Origin: SOIA01 sp050116035
Lineage (GTDB): Bacteria; Acidobacteriota; Aminicenantia; Aminicenantales; Aminicenantaceae
Length of the DNA: 5,127 nucleotides
Assembly (NCBI GenBank): GCA_050116035.1
Contig: JASFPJ010000263.1
Location: 1-5,127 of the forward strand
Direction of reading: 5' to 3'
Shown in pieces: positions 1-5,126 of this stretch. Both the position numbers and the translations under genes were made by a program. The notes beneath the pieces are model-generated. The model worked only from the letters and a program-made list of their open reading frames with translations. It searched no databases and had not been told where the DNA came from. Every line of letters starts with the position of its first letter. Position 1 is the stretch's first letter.

Positions 1-1128
1 ATCCAGGAAAATTTCAAAAATACGGAAGTAATGATGATCACTGGATACCCTTCGATTGAAGGGGCAGTCGAAGCCGTTAAAACCGGAGCCGAAGAATATC
101 TGCCCAAGCCATTCACTGATGAGGAGCTTTTCTCTGCTGTTAAACGAGTGCTCAACAAATTACGCACGCGAAGGGCTGCCCAAGCCCGGACTCACAAACC
201 TCCCTCGACTCCACACGGTCTCATCGGTGAATCGAAGGCCATGCGTAACGTACTGACTGCTATTAAAAAAGCCGCATCAAGCTCGGCAACAATCCTCATA
301 ACAGGAGAAAGCGGGACCGGCAAAGAACTTGTAGCCAGGGCTATTCATTACAACAGTCCTCGCGCTTCAGCTCCGTTTGTTCCGATAAACTGCGGCGGTA
401 TACCAGAGACATTGCTTGAAAGCGAACTGTTTGGATATGTCAAAGGAGCTTTCACGGGGGCGACTGAGACTCGAGCTGGTTTTTTTCAAACTGCCGAAGG
501 AGGCTCGATTTTCCTTGATGAAATCAGTGAGACAAGTCTCTCCATGCAAGTCAAGCTCCTCCGTGTCCTTCAAGATAAAGAGGTTTTTATGGTCGGCTCT
601 AGACGTTCACAGAAAGTGGATGTGAGAATTATTGCGGCCACAAACAAAGATTTACTCAATTCGATAGAGAAAGGAGTCTTCCGGGAAGATCTCTATTACC
701 GGCTTAATGTGATCTCGATAGACATCCCTCCTTTGCGGGAAAGAGGAGATGACGTAATCGCTTTAGCGCAGCATTTTGGCTTAAAGTTTGCTGAAGAATA
801 TGGAAAACCCCCACCGAAATTTTCCAATAGCGTGTATCAGGTCTTGAAGGATTATTACTGGCCGGGAAACGTGAGAGAATTGGAGAATATCATCCAGCGT
901 CTGGTCATCATGAACGAAGGCAACACAATAGATGTTCCAGACCTACCTTCGTTAATGCGTTTCTCAGCTCTTCGAGGAATCGGCCCTCAGCGAACGCTGG
1001 CTGCGGTAGAGGCAGAACACATTCTCAGTGTAGTCGCCAGTGTGAACGGAAATAAGACAAAGGCAGCAGAGATACTAAGAATAGACCGGAAGACTTTAAG
1101 AGAAAAATTAAAAAAAATTAAGAAATGA
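1..1128 (+). CDS. NtrC-family sigma-54-dependent response regulator (5' end missing)
   Basis: This is the last 375 residues of a two-component response regulator that activates sigma-54 RNA polymerase; the frame is open at base 1, so the start lies outside the window. Residues 1-45 are the end of the receiver domain, with the switch Thr in MITG (residue 14) and the conserved Lys in LPKPF (residue 36); the phosphorylated Asp is not included. A linker leads to a complete AAA+ domain: Walker A GESGTGKE (102-109), the sigma-54 contact loop GAFTGA (149-154), Walker B in GGSIFLDE (167-174), the arginine-rich REDLYYRLN segment, and WPGNVRELEN near its end. The C-terminus (about 340-375) is a Fis-type helix-turn-helix around NKTKAAEILRIDRKTLREKL. 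All catalytic motifs are intact, so it should be functional. Its target cannot be read from the sequence, but a sigma-54 promoter lies just downstream before the glutamate dehydrogenase gene, making that a likely target. The sensor kinase is not in the window. Confidence 0.95.
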   Translation: MQENFKNTEVMMITGYPSIEGAVEAVKTGAEEYLPKPFTDEELFSAVKRVLNKLRTRRAAQARTHKPPSTPHGLIGESKAMRNVLTAIKKAASSSATILITGESGTGKELVARAIHYNSPRASAPFVPINCGGIPETLLESELFGYVKGAFTGATETRAGFFQTAEGGSIFLDEISETSLSMQVKLLRVLQDKEVFMVGSRRSQKVDVRIIAATNKDLLNSIEKGVFREDLYYRLNVISIDIPPLRERGDDVIALAQHFGLKFAEEYGKPPPKFSNSVYQVLKDYYWPGNVRELENIIQRLVIMNEGNTIDVPDLPSLMRFSALRGIGPQRTLAAVEAEHILSVVASVNGNKTKAAEILRIDRKTLREKLKKIKK

Positions 1129-1151
1129 AGTCCATCCCTACCGCATCTTAA

Positions 1152-1170
1152 CTGGAGAGATTCTCTCCGG
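1152..1170. promoter_or_regulatory. Dyad symmetry, candidate activator-binding (enhancer) site
   Basis: GGAGAGA (1154-1160) and TCTCTCC (1162-1168) form a perfect 7+1+7 inverted repeat, and the C/G pair at 1152/1170 plus a wobble pair at 1153/1169 extend it. It lies 24 nt after the regulator stop codon and about 200 bp upstream of the predicted sigma-54 start site, a usual distance for an enhancer bound by an NtrC-type dimer. There is no T-run after it, so an intrinsic terminator is less likely. Binding is an inference. Confidence 0.35.
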
Positions 1171-1338
1171 CGGTTCAGATCTCCCCGCATACAATTCATG
1201 TCCAGCCCATATATGTCAGAGCTTTCCCATTATTCCAAAAAATATCAATCCTTCTAATTTCTTTCTTTTCAATAGATTCAGCAATCAAATCCGTTTGTAT
1301 TAGAAAAAAAAGGTCTCCTCATCCCAAAACCTGATAAA

Positions 1339-1354
1339 TGGCACTGAAATTGCA
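1339..1354 (+). promoter_or_regulatory. Sigma-54 (-24/-12) promoter of the glutamate dehydrogenase gene
   Basis: TGGCACTGAAATTGCA matches the sigma-54 consensus TGGCACG-N4-TTGCW at every position except the weakly conserved seventh base. The invariant GG (1340-1341) and GC (1352-1353) have exactly the required spacing. Transcription should start near 1365, giving a leader of about 18 nt that contains the Shine-Dalgarno. The gene for an intact sigma-54 activator ends only 211 nt upstream. The promoter overlaps the upstream in-frame ATG at 1338, which rules that codon out as the start for this transcript. Confidence 0.85.
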
Positions 1355-1370
1355 CTTCTTTATTCTGAGA

Positions 1371-1378
1371 AAGGAGGT
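1371..1378 (+). promoter_or_regulatory. Strong ribosome-binding site fixing the gdhA start
   Basis: AAGGAGGT is a near-perfect complement to the 16S rRNA 3' end. Its GGAGG core ends 5 nt before the ATG at 1383. No comparable site precedes the ATG at 1338, so this site decides the start. Confidence 0.9.
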
Positions 1379-1382
1379 CAAA

Positions 1383-2861
1383 ATGAGAGATTCAGACAGT
1401 AAGGAAAAAAAGGTTGAAAGGATCACTCCTGTTTCGAGAAGCAGAGAATGGAAAACACTGTACTATGAACATGGCAGACCTGGGCTGGATAGCATTAGCG
1501 AGTATAAGGGTTTGTGCAGACATTGCGTGCTTCGTGAAACATGTGACCTTCCAAAACCAGCGGGAGGCGTCTGGCGTTGCAAAGACTACAGAGCCATGGC
1601 TAAAAAGACCAGTCTCTATGAAAACGTTATCCAGCAGCTCGAAAAGGCAGCGAATATTGTGCATTCCGACAGAGATATTTGCCAGATTCTGGCTGCGACA
1701 ATGAATGAGATCATCGTTCACTTTCCAGTGAAGTTAGACGATGGGCAGGTCAGAGTATTCACAGGCTACCGCGTGCAGCATAACAATGCGCTTGGGCCCT
1801 ATAAAGGGGGGCTCCGTTTTCATCCTTCAGTCAATATCGATGAGGTTCGCGCACTGGCCACTTGGATGACTTGGAAGTCAGCCATTACTCATATCCCATT
1901 CGGTGGGGCAAAGGGAGGACTGCAAATAGACCCGGCCGATTACACAAGTGAGGAAATTGAAAAGATCACCCGCCGCTTTACCTTTGCTCTTGGAAATAAT
2001 ATCGGACCAGAATACGACATCCCTGCACCGGATGTGAATACCAATCCTCAAATCATGGCCTGGATTCTGGATACTTACATGACAACGGTCGCGCCAAATG
2101 AAAGGAACCGCTGCATCCATGTCGTTACGGGCAAACCCATCGAATCAGGGGGAAGCCAGGGACGCAACAAGGCCACAGGACAGGGCATAGTCTTTCTCAT
2201 CGAAAAATGGGCAAAGGATAACAGGTTCAATTTAAAGGGTTCCAAATACATGGTCCAGGGCTTTGGAAACGTGGGCTCCTGGGCAGCACGGCTGATGAAG
2301 AGAAACGGATCGAAGCTTATTGCGGTCGATGACGTGTCAGGAGCGATTCACAACGCTAATGGAATCGATCCCGATGATCTTTCTGACTATGTCAAAAAAC
2401 ATGGTGGTGTTGTTCTGGATTATCCAAAAGCTCAACCGATTGACCGAGAGGCTTTCTTCAGCACCAAAGCCGATATATTCATCCCTGCGGCTCTGGAAAA
2501 TCAGATCACAGAAGAAACCGCACGGCTGCTGAAAGTGAAGCTCGTTGCTGAAGGAGCAAACGGCCCCACTGACCCGGATGGAGACAAGATCTTGCAAAAC
2601 AAAGGGATCGATGTGATTCCTGACATACTGTGCAATTCAGGCGGAGTGATTGTCAGTTACTTCGAGTGGCTCCAGAATAAGCGAAGTGAATTCTGGGAGC
2701 TGGATGAAGTAGATCTCAAACTGCACAAGATGATAACCGATGCCTACGAGCGGGTGCGTGATACTGCCAGAAAATTCAAGGTCGACTGGCGCACGGCCGC
2801 CCAGATCGTAGCTATTTCACGGCTTGAAACCGTCTACCATGAAAGGGGAATTTTCCCGTGA
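1383..2861 (+). CDS. gdhA: Glutamate dehydrogenase (Glu/Leu/Phe/Val family) with N-terminal Cys4 extension
   Basis: This is a cytoplasmic enzyme that interconverts glutamate with 2-oxoglutarate and ammonium using NAD(P). The start at 1383 gives 492 residues and is chosen from the Shine-Dalgarno at 1371-1378 and the promoter at 1339-1354. The core, from about residue 73, matches the usual 415-420 residue hexameric enzyme: substrate-site lysines in PYKGGLRFHP (K141), MTWKSA (K165) and PFGGAKGG (K177), the catalytic Asp in APDVNT (D217), the Rossmann loop GFGNVG (293-298), AEGANGPT (389-396), and the glutamate-site Ser in VSYFEW (S425). Ahead of the core is an extension of about 70 residues with Cys45, Cys48, Cys54 and Cys66 followed by KDY, spaced C-x2-C-x5-C-x11-C with GGVW before the last Cys. 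It suggests a bound metal or Fe-S cluster; its role is unknown. Cofactor preference (NAD or NADP) cannot be decided. Sigma-54 control suggests response to nitrogen supply or to another signal sensed by the adjacent regulator. Confidence 0.95.
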   Translation: MRDSDSKEKKVERITPVSRSREWKTLYYEHGRPGLDSISEYKGLCRHCVLRETCDLPKPAGGVWRCKDYRAMAKKTSLYENVIQQLEKAANIVHSDRDICQILAATMNEIIVHFPVKLDDGQVRVFTGYRVQHNNALGPYKGGLRFHPSVNIDEVRALATWMTWKSAITHIPFGGAKGGLQIDPADYTSEEIEKITRRFTFALGNNIGPEYDIPAPDVNTNPQIMAWILDTYMTTVAPNERNRCIHVVTGKPIESGGSQGRNKATGQGIVFLIEKWAKDNRFNLKGSKYMVQGFGNVGSWAARLMKRNGSKLIAVDDVSGAIHNANGIDPDDLSDYVKKHGGVVLDYPKAQPIDREAFFSTKADIFIPAALENQITEETARLLKVKLVAEGANGPTDPDGDKILQNKGIDVIPDILCNSGGVIVSYFEWLQNKRSEFWELDEVDLKLHKMITDAYERVRDTARKFKVDWRTAAQIVAISRLETVYHERGIFP

Positions 2862-2934
2862 TCCCTAACACGAGAGTCATAAAAACACACACAGAATAAA
2901 AGCCCATGTCGACAGGCTCAAAATGAGATTATGC

Positions 2935-2951
2935 CAGTCAGAAGCTGACTG
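2935..2951 (+). repeat. Perfect 7-bp hairpin downstream of gdhA
   Basis: CAGTCAG and CTGACTG pair perfectly around an AAG loop. It starts 73 nt after the gdhA stop. No T-run follows, so it is not a classical intrinsic terminator. It may protect the 3' end of the transcript, or be a regulator dyad. Confidence 0.5.
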
Positions 2952-2971
2952 CGGTGAAAAACTCAAAGCCA

Positions 2972-2998
2972 GGAGGCATAGCCCCCGATTTATTTATT
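2972..2998 (+). terminator. Weak candidate terminator after gdhA
   Basis: GGAGGC (2972-2977) can pair with GCCCCC (2981-2986) with one mismatch around a 3-nt ATA loop, and a T-rich stretch GATTTATTTATTG follows. The stem is short and imperfect and the T-run is interrupted by A, so this is only a possible end of the gdhA transcript. Confidence 0.25.
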
Positions 2999-3273
2999 GT
3001 TAATAAAGAAGGCCTTTCATCCGTGATGCGTTAAAATGTGAAAGAGGGATGAACTGCACTCACTATTCTTGATGAAATAATAAAAATCATTAGAGAATGG
3101 CACAAATACTCGCCAGAGAAAATTGGCAGAGAAAATGACTCCGTAAATGTTAGATACCAAGGCCTGATCCCTAAAGATAATTCGCGAAAAACCTCTTAAC
3201 CTATTCACACGTGACAATCCCACACCATTTTATTAATATGTACTATTGCTGTCCGGTTTTCAGCGATGAACTG

Positions 3274-3756
3274 ATGAAAACTCTTGTTTTAGGACTCGGG
3301 AATGAACTGTACGGAGATGATGCTGTCGGTATTCATGTTGTCCGAAAATTGAGGGAAGATTTCGAAAAACCAGAAAAAACAGCCAAATGGCTCGAGAACG
3401 TAGAGCTGGAAGAATGCTCACTCTCAGGGCTTGCCCTCCTGGAAGTCATTGTTGAATACAAAAAACTGGTCATCATCGACACCATAAAAAAGGAGAAGCC
3501 GTTGACCGGGAAAATCCATTTCCTTGAAAAAAAAGACTTGAGACACATTCCCGGTCCCTCTCCCCATTATGTCTCCTTTCCTCAATCCATAGAACTCGGG
3601 AAAAAACTGGGCCTCAAGATTCCCTCCAAGATAAAAATAATAGCTGTCGAGGCAAAAAATCAGTATAATCTCGGAGAAGGCTTGACTGAAGAAATGACTA
3701 AGGCCATTCCAGCGATTGTTGTAGAGGTAAAAAAAGTACTTCAAGAGTTCGCTTAG
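3274..3756 (+). CDS. NiFe-hydrogenase maturation protease (HybD/HycI/HyaD family)
   Basis: This is a nickel-dependent endopeptidase of 160 residues. In this family it removes the C-terminal peptide of the hydrogenase large subunit after the NiFe site has been assembled. The start at 3274 is chosen because the protein then begins MKTLVLGLGN, as relatives do; earlier in-frame starts at 3211 (GTG) and 3238 only add an unrelated leader. No good Shine-Dalgarno precedes any of them. Family marks are GLGNELYGDDAVG (residues 7-19), with Glu11 as the first metal ligand, VIIDT with Asp69 as the second, and SPHYVSF with His98 as the third; these align by order and spacing with Glu16, Asp62 and His93 of E. 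coli HybD. The SPHYVSFPQSIELGKKLGL stretch and the ending VEAKNQYNLGEGLTEEM resemble proteases of group 3 (cytoplasmic Mvh-like) hydrogenases, but that subgroup call comes from memory. hypB and hypA follow at 59 nt. Its large-subunit substrate is not encoded here. Confidence 0.9.
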   Translation: MKTLVLGLGNELYGDDAVGIHVVRKLREDFEKPEKTAKWLENVELEECSLSGLALLEVIVEYKKLVIIDTIKKEKPLTGKIHFLEKKDLRHIPGPSPHYVSFPQSIELGKKLGLKIPSKIKIIAVEAKNQYNLGEGLTEEMTKAIPAIVVEVKKVLQEFA

Positions 3757-3777
3757 CCTGTTTTTATATTCTTTAAG

Positions 3778-3800
3778 AAATTGGGGACAATCCCCAATTT
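3778..3800. repeat. Perfect 10-bp hairpin in the protease-hypB gap
   Basis: AAATTGGGGA and TCCCCAATTT pair perfectly around a CAA loop, followed by only one more T. It ends 15 nt before the hypB ATG. Its core GGGACAATCCC recurs exactly at 5010-5020 in the downstream repeat region, so it looks like a copy of a dispersed palindromic element rather than a gene-specific signal. As RNA it could act as an attenuator, an RNA processing site or a weak terminator, separating protease from hypBA expression. Confidence 0.7.
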
Positions 3801-3815
3801 TATACAGTTTGAAAA

Positions 3816-4487
3816 ATGAAGAAAAAAGAAATACTCGTTTTAGAGGAGCTGCTCGGCTCGAACAAGAAAATCGCTTCAGAAATCCGGAAAAGACTTGAAG
3901 AAAAAGGGATTCTTACGATTAACCTCCTCAGCTCTCCCGGGGCGGGGAAGACAACTCTTCTCGAAAAGATAGCCGAGAAACTAAAACCCGATTACAAAAT
4001 GGCTGTCATCGAAGGCGACATCGAAACTGAAAGGGATGCAGAGAGAATCCGGGCCAAAGGCATTCCAGCCTGGCAGATCATCACCGGAGGGGCCTGTCAT
4101 CTTGAGGCGAAGATGGTGGGGAAACTCTTCCCTGAAATCCCACCAGACCTCGATTTTCTGTTTATCGAGAATGTCGGCAACCTCGTCTGCCCCGCAAGCT
4201 ATGACCTGGGAGAAAACATCAGATGTGTGCTCCTCTCCATCCCCGAGGGCGATGACAAGCCCAAAAAATATCCCAAAGCCTTCACCACATCTGACTGTCT
4301 GATCATTTCCAAGTCCGACCTTCTCCCCGCTCTTCCTTTCAACCTAAAGAATGCGCAAAAGGAAGCTCTGGATGTAAACCCTCAGCTGAAAATCTTCATC
4401 GCGTCAGCTCTCGAGGATTCCGGAATAGATGAACTGATAGACTATTTCATTTCCTCTCTCAACCGACTCCGCCAGAAGAATGCATGA
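3816..4487 (+). CDS. hypB: Hydrogenase/urease nickel-incorporation GTPase HypB
   Basis: This is a cytoplasmic SIMIBI-class GTPase of 223 residues that works with HypA to insert nickel into the NiFe-hydrogenase large subunit. Visible motifs are the P-loop SSPGAGKTT (39-47), EGDIETERDAERI (66-78), the conserved metal site CHLEAKM (Cys94, His95) with Cys125 in ENVGNLVCPA, the switch region DLGE (130-133), and a base-recognition motif written SKSDLL (165-170) where many relatives have NKxD, then SALE (197-200). The N-terminus begins directly with the helical region and lacks both the CxxCGC high-affinity nickel motif of E. coli HypB and the His-rich nickel-storage stretch of other homologues, so this is the minimal form. 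The ATG at 3816 has no clear Shine-Dalgarno, only a purine stretch GAAAA. It overlaps hypA by 8 nt, indicating translational coupling. Confidence 0.96.
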   Translation: MKKKEILVLEELLGSNKKIASEIRKRLEEKGILTINLLSSPGAGKTTLLEKIAEKLKPDYKMAVIEGDIETERDAERIRAKGIPAWQIITGGACHLEAKMVGKLFPEIPPDLDFLFIENVGNLVCPASYDLGENIRCVLLSIPEGDDKPKKYPKAFTTSDCLIISKSDLLPALPFNLKNAQKEALDVNPQLKIFIASALEDSGIDELIDYFISSLNRLRQKNA

Positions 4488-4824
4488 ACTCTCCATAGTC
4501 GCCAGCCTTTTTGAAATCATAGAGGAAAAGGCCAAAGAACAGAAAGCCAAGAAGGTCATCTCTGTCAAAGTCAAGGTCGGCGCTCTTTCGGGTGTGGTTT
4601 CCGAGTTCCTGAAAACAGCCTTTGACGTCTACAAAAAGGATACTATCGCTGATGAGGCGGAATTGAAAATCGAAGAAGTCCCGCTGAAAGTTAAATGTCA
4701 ACAATGCGGCGCAGAAATTATCAAAGACGATTTTGTTTTTCTCTGCGAAAAGTGTGCATCGAGAGAACTGGAAACCCTGGCAGGAACCGAACTGCTTCTT
4801 GAAAAGATTGAGATGGAAGTCTAG
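4480..4824 (+). CDS. hypA: Hydrogenase nickel-incorporation metallochaperone HypA
   Basis: This is a small cytoplasmic nickel chaperone of 114 residues, the normal length for the family. It begins with the obligatory MHELSIV, where the N-terminus, His2 and Glu3 bind nickel. The zinc site has two CxxC pairs, Cys73/Cys76 (KCQQCG) and Cys89/Cys92 (CEKCAS), spaced C-x2-C-x12-C-x2-C. Nickel is passed to HypB and then to the hydrogenase large subunit. The start is fixed by the MHE motif and lies inside the hypB 3' end; the two genes share ATGCATGA, so hypA translation is probably coupled to hypB. No further hyp gene follows within the window; repeats begin 16 nt after the stop. Confidence 0.97.
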   Translation: MHELSIVASLFEIIEEKAKEQKAKKVISVKVKVGALSGVVSEFLKTAFDVYKKDTIADEAELKIEEVPLKVKCQQCGAEIIKDDFVFLCEKCASRELETLAGTELLLEKIEMEV

Positions 4825-4866
4825 AAGAGAACATCGTAAAGGGGGACAGCTACTTTTTTTCTTTTG

Positions 4867-4930
4867 AGATTGCCGCGCTTCGCTCGCAATGACACTTGCA
4901 TAAGGTTGCTTCACTCCTTTCGCAATGACA
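4867..4930. repeat. Tandem pair of 'SVIASEARQS'-type intergenic repeats
   Basis: Two units end in the identical CGCAATGACA (4885-4894 and 4921-4930), 36 nt apart. The first has the ATTGC...GCAAT inverted ends and CGCTTCGCTCG centre typical of this repeat. Read on the minus strand they give the peptides SVIASEARQS and AVIAKGVKQP, a hallmark of a dispersed repeat often mis-translated in bacterial genomes. The second copy is diverged in the middle. Confidence 0.75.
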
Positions 4931-4976
4931 GCTAAAAAATCTTGTCGAATTATTGACCGAGTCCAGCCGCCCCTAG

Positions 4977-5084
4977 AAAAAAGGGGCCAGGCTACTTTTT
5001 CAAAGAAAAGGGACAATCCCTCTCTTTATTTATTATGAGGACTGAAAGGGACAGTCCTGAAAAAAGTAGCCTGTCCCCTTTTTT
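4977..5084. repeat. 108-bp element with near-perfect 25-bp inverted arms; possible bidirectional terminator
   Basis: The left arm (4977-5001; A6, GGGGCCAGGCTAC, T5, C) and the right arm (5059-5084; G, A6, GTAGCCTGTCCCC, T6) are inverted copies with one substitution (C4987) and one T missing. Between them are two smaller hairpins: AGGGA/TCCCT around CAA (5009-5021) and AGGACTG/CAGTCCT (5038-5044 with 5052-5058). The GC-rich stem flanked by A6 and T6 could stop transcription from either side, ending the hypA transcript. The arms look like a dispersed MITE- or REP-like repeat. Confidence 0.65.
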
Positions 5085-5126
5085 ATATCCCCTTTTTTAC
5101 CCTTTTTTCTTTTTTTACTGTCCCCC
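5075..5126 (+). repeat. Repeated C-block/T-block pyrimidine tract
   Basis: C4T6 at 5075-5084, C4T6 at 5089-5098, C3T6 at 5100-5108 and T7 at 5110-5116 follow each other with short ATAT, A and C spacers, ending in ACTGTCCCCC. This is low-complexity sequence that probably arose from repeat-end duplication or slippage. Confidence 0.5.

Larger units (their letters stand above)
2862..3273. other. 412-nt intergenic region without an assignable gene
   Basis: The region separates the glutamate dehydrogenase from the hydrogenase maturation genes. It is AT-rich and holds a perfect hairpin (2935-2951), a weak terminator-like structure (2972-2998), an AT palindrome TTATT-type stem at 2993-3007, the short palindromes TTCGCGAA (3181-3188) and CACGTG (3208-3213), and a short open frame at 3053-3199 without a usual start. 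I see no tRNA or recognisable riboswitch, and no convincing -35/-10 pair for the downstream genes. Confidence 0.6.
4841..5126. repeat. Outer 9-bp inverted pair enclosing the repeat region
   Basis: GGGGGACAG (4841-4849) is the exact inverted complement of CTGTCCCCC (5118-5126), 286 bp end to end. The same motif forms the arms of the inner inverted repeat at 4977-5084, so the region is nested. This may be a miniature element that accumulated insertions, or simply several neighbouring copies of one short repeat. No transposase gene is visible. Confidence 0.4.

Noticed and set aside
1243..1297. Possible IHF sites (TATCAA at 1243, AATCAA at 1283) between enhancer and promoter
   Set aside because: Each matches only the first half of WATCAANNNNTTR; the TTR half is missing at the required spacing.
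2935..2960. Selenocysteine insertion (SECIS-like) hairpin
   Set aside because: The hairpin is not just downstream of an in-frame TGA within a coding region, and no neighbouring gene needs a recoded stop.
3098..3114. Second sigma-54-like sequence, TGGCAC followed by CGCC, upstream of the protease gene
   Set aside because: The GC falls one base too far from the GG; sigma-54 promoters tolerate almost no spacing change.
3017..3223. 68-codon minus-strand open frame in the intergenic gap
   Set aside because: No recognisable family, no convincing ribosome site, and it lies in AT-rich DNA where such frames arise by chance.
3211..3273. Upstream GTG (3211) and ATG (3238) as starts of the hydrogenase protease
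   Set aside because: They add a Cys/Tyr-rich leader not expected in this family, have no Shine-Dalgarno, and the conserved protein begins at MKTLVLGLGN.
4841..4865. Intrinsic terminator immediately after hypA at the T7 tract
   Set aside because: The T-run is good but I find no stable stem directly before it; the inverted repeat at 4977-5084 is a better candidate.
4459..5016. 185-codon open frame on the minus strand
   Set aside because: It is the reverse shadow of hypA joined to the SEARQS and GGGGACAG repeats; its only recognisable peptide, SVIASEARQS, comes from the non-coding repeat.
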